In this document: positions 6,894-14,479 of the stretch, in pieces | Position numbering within the stretch: position 1 is the stretch's first letter | Layout: each line of letters opens with the position of its first letter | DNA from: an uncultured Collinsella sp. | GTDB taxonomy: Bacteria > Actinomycetota > Coriobacteriia > Coriobacteriales > Coriobacteriaceae | Direction of reading: 5' to 3' | Length of the DNA: 57,016 nucleotides | Assembly (NCBI GenBank): GCA_900543505.1 | Contig: UQSB01000005.1 | Coordinates: 1-57,016, forward strand | The notes under the pieces: model-generated | What the model saw: the letters and a program-made list of their open reading frames with translations, nothing else | Told to the model about the DNA's origin: nothing | Databases searched by the model: none | Position numbers and translations under genes: made by a program

Positions 6894-9122
6894 GTGGCAC
6901 ACAACAAACTGGAGGCAAACCTCCAAGACCAGCGCGGGCAAGGCGGGCACGGAGCCATCCCCCTCTCCGCTGGCATGCTGCTCGTAACGCTCGGCGTCGT
7001 CTATGGCGACATCGGCACGAGCCCCATGTACACCATGAAATCAATCGTCGCCAACAACGGCGGCATCGGTACCGTCAGCGAGGACATGATCCTGGGCGCG
7101 CTTTCGCTCGTCATCTGGACCATGACGCTCGTGACCACGGTCAAGTACGTGGTAATCGCCATGAAGGCCGACAACCACAACGAAGGCGGCATCTTCGCCC
7201 TGTTCAGCCTCGTACGCAAGGTGGCACCATGGCTGATTCTGCCCGCCATGATCGGCGGTGCGGCACTGCTTGCCGACGGCATCCTCACCCCCGCCGTCAC
7301 GGTCACCACAGCCATCGAGGGTCTGCGCACCATCGAATGGGGCCATGCGCTGCTGGGCGACGGGCAGACCAACGTCATCATCATCACCATCATCATTATC
7401 TGCGGCCTATTTGCCATGCAGCGCGCCGGCACCTCGTCAATCGGCAAGCTGTTCGGCCCGCTCATGACGCTGTGGTTCCTGTTCCTGGCAGGCGCCGGTC
7501 TGTTCAACATGCTCGGCAACCTGTCCATCTTGCGCGCGCTCAACCCCATCCGCGGCATTATGTTCCTGTTCTTGCCCATCAACCATTCGGGCATTATGGT
7601 GCTCGGCTTTGTCTTCCTGTCGACAACCGGTGCCGAGGCACTCTACTCGGACATGGGCCACGTGGGCAAGGCAAACATCTATGCATCCTGGCCATTTGTT
7701 AAGGCGGCCCTTATCCTCAACTATCTGGGTCAGGGAGCTTGGCTACTCGCCAATAACTCCAACCCCCAGATGCTCGCGATGGATATCGTCAACCCGTTCT
7801 ATATGATGCTCCCCGAGCCCCTGCGCCCCTTTGCCATCGTGCTTTCGGCCGTGGCGGCCATCATCGCCTCACAGGCGCTCATCACCGGCTCGTTCTCGCT
7901 GGTATCCGAGGCAACGCGCCTCAACCTTATGCCGCACCTGCGCATCCACTACCCCAGCGACACCAAGGGCCAGCTCTATATTCCACTCGTCAATAACATC
8001 ATGTGGGTCGGCTGCATCTTCATCGTGCTGCTGTTCCAAAACTCCGAGCGCATGGAGAGTGCCTACGGCCTCGCCATTACCGTGACCATGCTTATGACCA
8101 CCACGCTTTTGACGAGCTATATCGCCGGCATTCTCAAGCACAAGCTGGGCGCCTGCGTCTTCGCCCTGCTCTTCGGCGCCATTGAGCTGTGCTTTTTCGC
8201 CTCGTGCCTTACCATGTTCTTTGACGGCGGCTACGTAATGATCTTCTTGGCCTCGCTGCTGTTTGGCCTTATGTACGTGTGGCGCCGCGGCACCGCCATC
8301 GAGCGCACGCAGACGATCCTGCTGCCCGTCTCCAAGTACATTGACCAGCTCAACCGCCTGCGCAACGACGAGACCTACCCCGTGCTCGCCGACAATCTGG
8401 TGTTCCTCACCAACAGCCCCGACCCGCTCACGCTCGACCGCGACGTGCTCTATTCCATCTTGGATAAGCATCCCAAGCGCGCCAAGGCATACTGGTTCAT
8501 CAACGTGCACGTTACCGACGAGCCCTATACGCACGAGTATTCCGTCGAGACCTTTGGCACGGACTTTTTGTTCCGCGTGCGCCTGGACTTGGGCTTTAAG
8601 GTCAACCAGCGCGTTAATGCCTACCTGCGCCAAATCGTTGGCGACTTGATGGCATCGGGTGAGCTGCCGCCGCAGCATCACACCTACTCCATCTACGAGA
8701 CGCGCGGCAACGTGGGCGACTTCCGTTTTTGTATGCTGCGCAAGATGCTCGCCCCCGAAACGGACATCAACCGCAATGACCACCGCGTGATGGCCATCAA
8801 GTACGCCGTCCGCCGCGCCTGCGGAAGCCCGGCACGCTGGTACGGTCTCGAGAACTCGGCCATCATCATCGAGTACGTGCCGCTGTTTGCCCGCATGCGC
8901 CCGGCCGTTAAGCTCGTGCGCACCCAAGTGCCGCTCGAGGTTCAGATCGAAGAGGCCGAAGAAATGGAAGTCGACATCTTCTCGGACGACCTGGTCAACG
9001 GCAACGAAGCCGGTAAGAATATGAACGTCGATCCCACTGAGCTGCTCGAGAGCGTCGCAGATACGCCCGAACAGCAACTCGACGGACTCGAGAGCACCCA
9101 GTTCAACGACGCCAACTTCTAA
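6894..9122 (+). CDS. kup: Kup/Trk-type low-affinity potassium uptake protein
   Basis: 742 residues from GTG 6894, preferred over ATG 6876 because AAGGGAG lies seven bases upstream of the GTG. The N-terminal part has the Kup signature (GVVYGDIGTSPMYTMKS), then about 12 membrane helices to about residue 450. The C-terminal cytosolic domain (from VSKYIDQLNRLRNDETYPVL) continues to the end and finishes with an acidic tail. Known function: proton-coupled K+ uptake. Usual length for the family is 620-690, so the C-terminal end is longer than most. No c-di-AMP (ydaO) riboswitch was recognisable upstream. A strong terminator follows. Confidence 0.93.
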   Translation: MAHNKLEANLQDQRGQGGHGAIPLSAGMLLVTLGVVYGDIGTSPMYTMKSIVANNGGIGTVSEDMILGALSLVIWTMTLVTTVKYVVIAMKADNHNEGGIFALFSLVRKVAPWLILPAMIGGAALLADGILTPAVTVTTAIEGLRTIEWGHALLGDGQTNVIIITIIIICGLFAMQRAGTSSIGKLFGPLMTLWFLFLAGAGLFNMLGNLSILRALNPIRGIMFLFLPINHSGIMVLGFVFLSTTGAEALYSDMGHVGKANIYASWPFVKAALILNYLGQGAWLLANNSNPQMLAMDIVNPFYMMLPEPLRPFAIVLSAVAAIIASQALITGSFSLVSEATRLNLMPHLRIHYPSDTKGQLYIPLVNNIMWVGCIFIVLLFQNSERMESAYGLAITVTMLMTTTLLTSYIAGILKHKLGACVFALLFGAIELCFFASCLTMFFDGGYVMIFLASLLFGLMYVWRRGTAIERTQTILLPVSKYIDQLNRLRNDETYPVLADNLVFLTNSPDPLTLDRDVLYSILDKHPKRAKAYWFINVHVTDEPYTHEYSVETFGTDFLFRVRLDLGFKVNQRVNAYLRQIVGDLMASGELPPQHHTYSIYETRGNVGDFRFCMLRKMLAPETDINRNDHRVMAIKYAVRRACGSPARWYGLENSAIIIEYVPLFARMRPAVKLVRTQVPLEVQIEEAEEMEVDIFSDDLVNGNEAGKNMNVDPTELLESVADTPEQQLDGLESTQFNDANF

Positions 9123-9144
9123 CACGCCACCAGCCATTGACGAC

Positions 9145-9184
9145 AACGGCCTCGCATCTCATAAGAGGTGCGAGGCCGTTTTAT
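9145..9184 (+). terminator. Rho-independent terminator of kup
   Basis: AACGGCCTCGCA (9145-9156) pairs perfectly with TGCGAGGCCGTT (9169-9180), followed by TTAT. It stands between convergent kup and the bile salt hydrolase gene. Confidence 0.85.
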
Positions 9185-9203
9185 GTCGCAACGGACCAGT
9201 GAG

Positions 9204-10169
9204 CTACGAACGACGCGGCTCGGGAACCACGAGCCTATCGGGGCTCGCGCCCTCGGCATCCATCAGGCTCACGTAACGAATCGACGGATCCCCATACATC
9301 GCGTAGTAATAATTGCCCGTGCGCGCGCTAAAGCATCCGGTATAGATAGTCTTCTCGAACTTGCCATCGCCCATCCTGGACGCCCCCTCAATCATCACCA
9401 CGCCCTCGAGCGAGCGGAACATGCGAACGACGTTTTCGGTCTCGCTCTCCTTTTGCGGGTAATTGGCATTGAGGTACGCCGCCTTTACAAAACGGCTCGG
9501 CGAATAGCAATCGCCCGGAATGCCGCGCATGCCGGCACCGGCTCCATAGGGCTTAAGCTCGGCGCCACGCCATGTCGCCGTCTGCGGAAAATCGCTTGTG
9601 GCGGTGATATAGGTGCGCAGGTTTTCCACGTGCCACGGGAAGGTCGGCTGGTTGGCAAGGGTGTCGACCGGATCGTCGTATACATGCAGGCCGTCAGCCA
9701 TCATCTCGACCACGATACTGCGCTGGCTGTCGCCGATAATCCAATGGAGCAGCGACACGCCCAGCCCCTCTCCGGCAGATTTGGCGACAATCACCGTGTC
9801 GCGCAGCGCGGCCTCGACCTCATCGACCGTCGAGAACGTCGCTGCCACCCACAGGGGAAACTCATAGGCCGCGATATTGGTCTTGCCGTCGACAGGGTCC
9901 TCGGCATACTCGGCATAGCCGGGAAAGTTGAGCCCCGCCACAGCCAGACCCGCATCGTTACCACAGTCGAAAAACATGGGATAGTTCTTGTAATCGATGC
10001 ACATGCCGATTACCGCGTGTGCCGCCGACGCATCGTCGATAAACGAATACGGAATGTGGAACCCGCGCGGCATCACGCGAACCTGTTGGCCGTAGTCAAA
10101 GCTCCAGTCGAGGTTGCGGCCCAGATACATGTGGCCAGAATTATCGGTAAATCGAATGCTCGTGCACAT
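9204..10169 (-). CDS. bsh: Bile salt hydrolase (choloylglycine hydrolase, Ntn family)
   Basis: 321 residues from ATG 10169, chosen because AGGAGG is just upstream and because the mature enzyme must expose Cys2 after Met removal. Cys2 (MCTSIRF), Arg18 and Asp21 (GRNLDWSFDYG) are the N-terminal nucleophile set; the Asn of NQPTF and the Arg of SPSRFV are the other active-site residues. GLAVAGLNFPGYAEY is the typical substrate-pocket stretch of Gram-positive bile salt hydrolases. Known function: releases taurine or glycine from conjugated bile acids, cytosolic. Penicillin V acylases share the fold, but the overall match to bifidobacterial-type enzymes favours bile salts. Downstream of, and separated by a terminator from, the deformylase-like gene. 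Confidence 0.88.
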   Translation of the reverse strand: MCTSIRFTDNSGHMYLGRNLDWSFDYGQQVRVMPRGFHIPYSFIDDASAAHAVIGMCIDYKNYPMFFDCGNDAGLAVAGLNFPGYAEYAEDPVDGKTNIAAYEFPLWVAATFSTVDEVEAALRDTVIVAKSAGEGLGVSLLHWIIGDSQRSIVVEMMADGLHVYDDPVDTLANQPTFPWHVENLRTYITATSDFPQTATWRGAELKPYGAGAGMRGIPGDCYSPSRFVKAAYLNANYPQKESETENVVRMFRSLEGVVMIEGASRMGDGKFEKTIYTGCFSARTGNYYYAMYGDPSIRYVSLMDAEGASPDRLVVPEPRRS

Positions 10170-10235
10170 AGCGCCTCCTAGCTTTACGGTCCTGCTAAGG
10201 TTATTGTCACCAAACAAAAAGGCGCTAAACACAAA

Positions 10236-10269
10236 AGCCCGGACATGACAACAATGTCACGCCCGGACC
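10236..10269 (-). terminator. Terminator of the deformylase-like gene
   Basis: On the minus strand a 15-bp stem with some G-T pairs (arms 10255-10269 and 10236-10250, TTGT loop, core TGACA/TGTCA) is followed by TTTTG. It separates this gene from the bile salt hydrolase gene. Confidence 0.7.
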
Positions 10270-10300
10270 AAAAGAGACGAAGTGCGGTGCTTTGGTCCCC

Positions 10301-10720
10301 TTAGACCAACTTTCCAAGACAGTGGTCGATCATATGCTGGACCATCTGCGCCTCGAAGCCCACAAAGTCCTGCTTGCGCTCGCGCATCTTGCCATCGACG
10401 ATCTGGTCAAAGGCAACCTTGCACTTGATATAGCGCGTGGACTTGGTGACCTCCTCGTGCGTCAGGCAGCTCTCCTCCATCTTGCTGGCGCCCAGGCCAA
10501 ACACCAGACGGGGGTTGTAGAGCACGTGGGGCTCGCCGGCGTCGTCCAGGTAGACGCAGACCTTCTTGGTAACGCCGATCTGGTTGGCGGCCAAGCAGCC
10601 GGCATCATCGAGCGACTTGATGGTATCGATCAGGTCCTGAGCAACCGACTCGTCCTCGACGGTCGCAACCTCGCAACGCTGGGACAGGATAGCCTCGTCG
10701 TGGCAAAGCTCTTTAATCAT
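10301..10720 (-). CDS. Degenerate peptide deformylase-like protein (HMIDH in place of HEXDH)
   Basis: 139 residues from ATG 10720, chosen because GGAGG lies five bases upstream; the ATG at 10732 has no site. The fold pattern of deformylases is kept: CLAANQIG (motif 1, with its Gln), ESCLT (motif 2, Cys kept, Gly changed to Ser) and QHMIDH (motif 3). The catalytic Glu of HEXXH is Met, read directly from the codon ATG in CATATGATCGACCAC. Both metal-binding His and the Cys remain, so metal binding is possible but classical deformylation is doubtful. Compare the relative at 2555, which keeps the Glu but lacks the motif 1 Gln. Function unknown. Confidence 0.8.
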   Translation of the reverse strand: MIKELCHDEAILSQRCEVATVEDESVAQDLIDTIKSLDDAGCLAANQIGVTKKVCVYLDDAGEPHVLYNPRLVFGLGASKMEESCLTHEEVTKSTRYIKCKVAFDQIVDGKMRERKQDFVGFEAQMVQHMIDHCLGKLV

Positions 10721-10913
10721 ACGTTCCTCCATAGGGGTCGTTGTAACCGCTTAAGTATACGGTACCCACACATTTTCATGCGATAAATACCGTCCGTCTG
10801 TTACAAAGCGCCGAACATCAACATGCGAGGAACAGCAAGGTTGTAAAGGCGATATAGTAAATGAGTTCGTGTCAATCGGCCTAAACTCGGGGCCGAACAA
10901 GGAAAGGGTATGC

Positions 10914-12227
10914 ATGGACGAACTTTTTCACGTCAGTGAGCGCAAGTCCACAATCGGGACCGAACTTCGCGCTGGACTGACAACATTCCTGGCGATGGCC
11001 TACATCATCGCCGTCAACCCCGCAGTGCTCTCGGGCGCTGGTATTGATGCGGGAGCGCTCGCCTGCGCCACCTGCCTGGGCGCCGGCATCATGACCATCT
11101 GCATGGGCATCTTCGCAAACCGCCCGCTCGCCTGCGCTTCAGGCCTGGGCATCAACGCCATGATCGCGGGCATCACCACCACCATGTGCGGCGGTGACTG
11201 GCACGTCGCCATGAGCGTTATCTTCCTCGAGGGTATCGTCATCTTGCTGCTCGTCCTTTGCGGCCTGCGCGAGGCCATCATGGACGCCATCCCCGTGGTC
11301 CTGCGCCACGCCATCTCGGTGGGTCTGGGCCTGTTTATCGCCATGATCGGCCTGTGCGACGCCGGCATCATCACCGCTGGCGCCGGTACGCTCGTCGGCC
11401 TGGGCGACATCGCCTCCCCCACCTTTATCGTCGGCATCATCTCCATCGTCGTGACGGTTGCCCTGGCTTCCCGCAACGTGCCGGGCTCGCTGCTCATCGG
11501 CATCATCGTCGCCGTTATCGCCGGAATCCCGCTGGGCGTCACCCATGCGCCCGAGGGCCTCATCGCACCGCTCGACTTCTCGACCTTCGGCGCCCCGTTT
11601 GCCAGCACTGCCGACGGCAACCTTGCCATCGTGAAGGTCCTGACCGACCCGATGCTGCTCGTCGTTGCCTTCTCGCTGCTCATGAGCGACTTCTTCGACA
11701 CCATGGGCACCGCGATGGCCGTCGCCAAGCAGGGCGAGTTCTTGACCGAGGACGGCAATGTCGAGGACATCCGTCCCATCCTGGTCGTCGACTCCGTGGC
11801 CGCTGCTGCCGGTGGCTTTATGGGCGTCTCCTCCATCACCACCTTCGTCGAGTCCACCTCTGGCGCTGCCGACGGTGGCCGCACGGGCCTCACCTCCGTC
11901 ACCACCGGCGTGCTGTTCATTCTCGCCGCGTTCTTCTCCCCCATCGTCACCATCGTTTCCAGCGCCGCCACCTGCGGTGCTCTGGTCTACGTCGGCTACC
12001 TCATGATGAGCGAGGCCTCCGAGATCGACTGGTCCGACGTGTCGCAGGGCTTCCCGGCGTTCATGATTGTCGCCGGCGTGCCCTTCACCTACTCCATCTC
12101 TGCCGGCATTGGTCTGGGCTTTATCGCCTACGTGGTCGTCGCGCTCTTTAAGGGCGAGGCATCCAAGATCAAGCCGCTCATGTGGATCGCAGCCCTTGCC
12201 TTCCTCGTCTACTTCTTTGTAGCGTAG
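10914..12227 (+). CDS. NCS2-family purine permease (AzgA/PbuG-like)
   Basis: 437 residues from ATG 10914, with AAGGAAAGGG upstream; the start at 10869 would add a non-membrane tail. Typical opening ERKSTIGTELRAGLTTFLAMAYIIAVNP and repeated helices of the AzgA subgroup; LLMSDFFDTMGTAMAVAKQ and SSITTFVESTSGAADGGRTGLTS are its two conserved half-motifs. Known function: proton symport of guanine, hypoxanthine or adenine. Its 3' end (from 12185) is the left edge of the tandem duplication described below: the last 14 codons reappear, untranslated as such, at 14233-14275. Confidence 0.9.
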   Translation: MDELFHVSERKSTIGTELRAGLTTFLAMAYIIAVNPAVLSGAGIDAGALACATCLGAGIMTICMGIFANRPLACASGLGINAMIAGITTTMCGGDWHVAMSVIFLEGIVILLLVLCGLREAIMDAIPVVLRHAISVGLGLFIAMIGLCDAGIITAGAGTLVGLGDIASPTFIVGIISIVVTVALASRNVPGSLLIGIIVAVIAGIPLGVTHAPEGLIAPLDFSTFGAPFASTADGNLAIVKVLTDPMLLVVAFSLLMSDFFDTMGTAMAVAKQGEFLTEDGNVEDIRPILVVDSVAAAAGGFMGVSSITTFVESTSGAADGGRTGLTSVTTGVLFILAAFFSPIVTIVSSAATCGALVYVGYLMMSEASEIDWSDVSQGFPAFMIVAGVPFTYSISAGIGLGFIAYVVVALFKGEASKIKPLMWIAALAFLVYFFVA

Positions 12228-12250
12228 GCGCAAGATTCGCAATACCAAAC

Positions 12251-12295
12251 AGCAAAGCGCGGAGTCGCATCGAGCGGCTCCGCGCTTTGCTTTTA
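12251..12295 (+). terminator. Terminator of the purine permease gene
   Basis: AGCAAAGCGCGGAG (12251-12264) pairs perfectly with CTCCGCGCTTTGCT (12278-12291), then TTTTA. A diverged copy of this terminator follows the first beta-helix gene at about 14305-14341, as part of the duplication. Confidence 0.88.
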
Positions 12296-12434
12296 AAGCC
12301 AGGCGCCACACGGACGCGCGATGTATTGCTTCGCAAGTTTTGGACGTTTTGCTCTCCAAACGGCACTACCGCCGGCTACATCCTGCAGATATGCTGGGCG
12401 TAATCGCATAGGCCCTATGAGGATGGGAGTAACC

Positions 12435-12470
12435 ATGGCCGCCTTGTTCACGACCCCCCAAGCGCAATGA
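12435..12470 (+). other. Frameshifted 5' start of the first beta-helix gene (C6 tract)
   Basis: ATG 12435 behind GGGAGTAACC begins MAALFTTP like the second copy (ATG 14480), but C6 at 12454-12459 replaces C5 at 14499-14503 and the frame stops at TGA 12468. Removing one C restores KRNDKTSGAHFVEPDVRRR, aligned with the second copy and joining the long frame before the signal peptide. Possible phase-variable switch, decay or sequencing error. Confidence 0.75.
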
Positions 12471-12504
12471 CAAAACCTCTGGAGCCCATTTTGTCGAGCC
12501 CGAC

Positions 12505-14208
12505 GTGCGCCGTCGCACGCTGCTCGCACACGGCAGCTGGCGCCGCGTGACACGCCGCATCGTTGTAGGCGCCGTATGCGCGCTCACGGTAAGTTCGCTG
12601 CTCATGCCGAGCGTCTCGCTCGCGGCCGAGTGGGTGGACGTCGGCGGCACCCAATACAACGCCGGCACCGCGGCGGGCGACGCCGCCGGCACCTGGAGCT
12701 GGGACGGCGCCGACGACATGAAGCTCAACGGCTATAACGGCGGCGCGATCGAGGCAGCGGGCAAGCTCAACGTGAGCTACGAGGGCAACAACACCGTCAC
12801 TAACGACAACGGCCGCGGCATCAAGGTTAAGGATGGCGCGAACGAGAACGCCGAGCTTAATATTCAGGGCGACGCGTCCAGCACGCTCAACGTGACATCT
12901 TCTCGTGACGCCATCACTTCCGTCGGCAACATCAACATCGACGGCGCTGGCACTGTCAACGCCACGAGCACCGAGCACGATGCCATCGATGCCGGGGGCG
13001 ATGTCACCATCAAGGGCTCGGGAAACGTTAACGCCACGGGCGATTCGGATGGCATCAGGGCCGACGGCAACATCACGATCGACAACAGCGGAACCGTCAC
13101 CGCCAAGGCCACCGAGGATCAGGGTATCGATGCTAACGAGAACCTCATCATAAAGGGCGGCGGCAAGGTAGAGGCAAGCTCTATCAAAGACAATGCGATT
13201 TGGGCCGACGGCAACATCGAGATCTCGGGTGGCAGCCAGGTCAAGGCAAGCTCCGAGGAAGACGCCGCCATCGACGGTAAAAACAGCCTCACGGTCACGA
13301 ACGCTTCCCTCAACGCAAGTGGCGTTGGGTATGGCATCTATGTCTACAAGGGCATCACGCTCGATGGCGCGACCGTGACGGTCCGCGCAAGCTCAGATGG
13401 CGGGGAAGCCAGCGCACTCTTCACCGATGAGGACAACATCGTCATCAAGAACGGCTCGACTGTGGATGCGCTCGCAGAAGGCAGGTTCTCGGTTGCAATC
13501 TCCACCAGTAATTTCTACTCCGACGAAGCGGGTGGCCATATCTACATCAGCGACTCCGTTGTCAAGGCCATAGCCCGCTATGCCGAGACCGGCGGCGACG
13601 GCCCCGACCACTACAGTGGAGACCAAAACGACGAAATCATCCCTGAGTCCGAGGGCCTGAACATCGGCATCTTCGCGCAGACCGAGAAGGGCATCACGCC
13701 CGCGACCATCTCGATCGTCCGCAGCAAGGTCACGGCCGAGGGAGACACGGCGGCTATCTTCGCCCTTGCCATGAGCGCGGACGGCAAGGCGATCGGCACC
13801 ATCGAAATCAAGGACGCCATCATCCAGACGCCTGCAGGCGGCAAAGTCATTGACTATCGCAACAAGGAAGAGCTCAGCGACGGCATCGTCTACGAGGCGG
13901 GGCAGACCATTGGCACGGGCGATGCCACGATTGACTCCCCCTATGACGCCGCTGTCGCCAAGAGCACGGTCATCGTGCCTCCCGAGGAGACCAAGCCCGA
14001 GGAAAAGCACGGCAAGACCAAGCCCGAGGGTTCCAAGTCCGAGGGCACGAAGACAACCAAGACCGTTGCAGTTGCAGCCAAGGGAGCCAAGACCGTCGGC
14101 AAGCTCGCGGCAACCGGCGACACCTCGAACGCAGCCATCGTGGCAGCCGCCCTTGCGGGAACAGCCGCCATCGCCGCAGGCGCCCTGGCGAGTCGCAAAC
14201 GTTCGTAA
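12505..14208 (+). CDS. Beta-helix carbohydrate-binding surface protein A with LAATG sorting signal
   Basis: 567 residues if started at GTG 12505; the natural start is probably ATG 12435 but is out of frame by one base. A signal peptide follows (RRVTRRIVVGAVCALTVSSL ... SLAAEW). The body is built of about 20-residue repeats alternating GNINIDGAG, GDVTIKGSG, GNITIDNSG, NLIIKGGG, pointing to a right-handed parallel beta helix of the Cthe_2159/DUF4353 type. A Pro/Glu/Lys-rich wall spacer precedes the end: LAATGD, a hydrophobic helix and RKRS. LAxTG is a sortase-E-type motif, so covalent wall anchoring is expected. Known of the family: polysaccharide binding. Tandem paralogue follows. Whether the GTG start alone gives product is uncertain. 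Confidence 0.8.
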   Translation: MRRRTLLAHGSWRRVTRRIVVGAVCALTVSSLLMPSVSLAAEWVDVGGTQYNAGTAAGDAAGTWSWDGADDMKLNGYNGGAIEAAGKLNVSYEGNNTVTNDNGRGIKVKDGANENAELNIQGDASSTLNVTSSRDAITSVGNINIDGAGTVNATSTEHDAIDAGGDVTIKGSGNVNATGDSDGIRADGNITIDNSGTVTAKATEDQGIDANENLIIKGGGKVEASSIKDNAIWADGNIEISGGSQVKASSEEDAAIDGKNSLTVTNASLNASGVGYGIYVYKGITLDGATVTVRASSDGGEASALFTDEDNIVIKNGSTVDALAEGRFSVAISTSNFYSDEAGGHIYISDSVVKAIARYAETGGDGPDHYSGDQNDEIIPESEGLNIGIFAQTEKGITPATISIVRSKVTAEGDTAAIFALAMSADGKAIGTIEIKDAIIQTPAGGKVIDYRNKEELSDGIVYEAGQTIGTGDATIDSPYDAAVAKSTVIVPPEETKPEEKHGKTKPEGSKSEGTKTTKTVAVAAKGAKTVGKLAATGDTSNAAIVAAALAGTAAIAAGALASRKRS

Positions 14209-14232
14209 ACACTTTTTCGCACAGGACGGGTT

Positions 14233-14345
14233 GATCGCAGCCCTTGCCTTCCCCGTCTACTTCTTCGTAGCGTAAGGGCAAGGCTGCAAAAGCTGAACAA
14301 TAAAGCGCGGAGTCGCCATGCGGCCCCGCGCTTTTCTTTTAGCGT
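14233..14345 (+). repeat. Duplicated 3' end and terminator of the purine permease
   Basis: Bases 14233-14275 match 12185-12227 (GATCGCAGCCCTTGCCTTCC and on through the permease stop) with a few changes, and the following hairpin (AAAGCGCGG ... CCGCGCTTT, then TCTTTTA) is a diverged copy of the permease terminator. It marks the left edge of the second repeat unit and still can terminate gene A. Confidence 0.85.
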
Positions 14346-14479
14346 CGGTCCCTGCGCCGGCGTGCGGCCTATTTCTCCCCCATTTTGGCCATTTTGCCCT
14401 CCAAACGGCACTACCGCCGGCAACATCCAGCAGATACGCTGAACCTAGCCGTATAGGCCCTATGAGAACGGGAGCAACC

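Noticed and set aside
7869..9146. 425-codon frame antisense to kup
   Set aside because: Shadow frame; the sense strand has full Kup motifs.
11000..12359. Two long frames antisense to the purine permease
   Set aside because: Repetitive Asp/Gly/His or Met/Thr composition typical of antisense to membrane proteins; no start signals.
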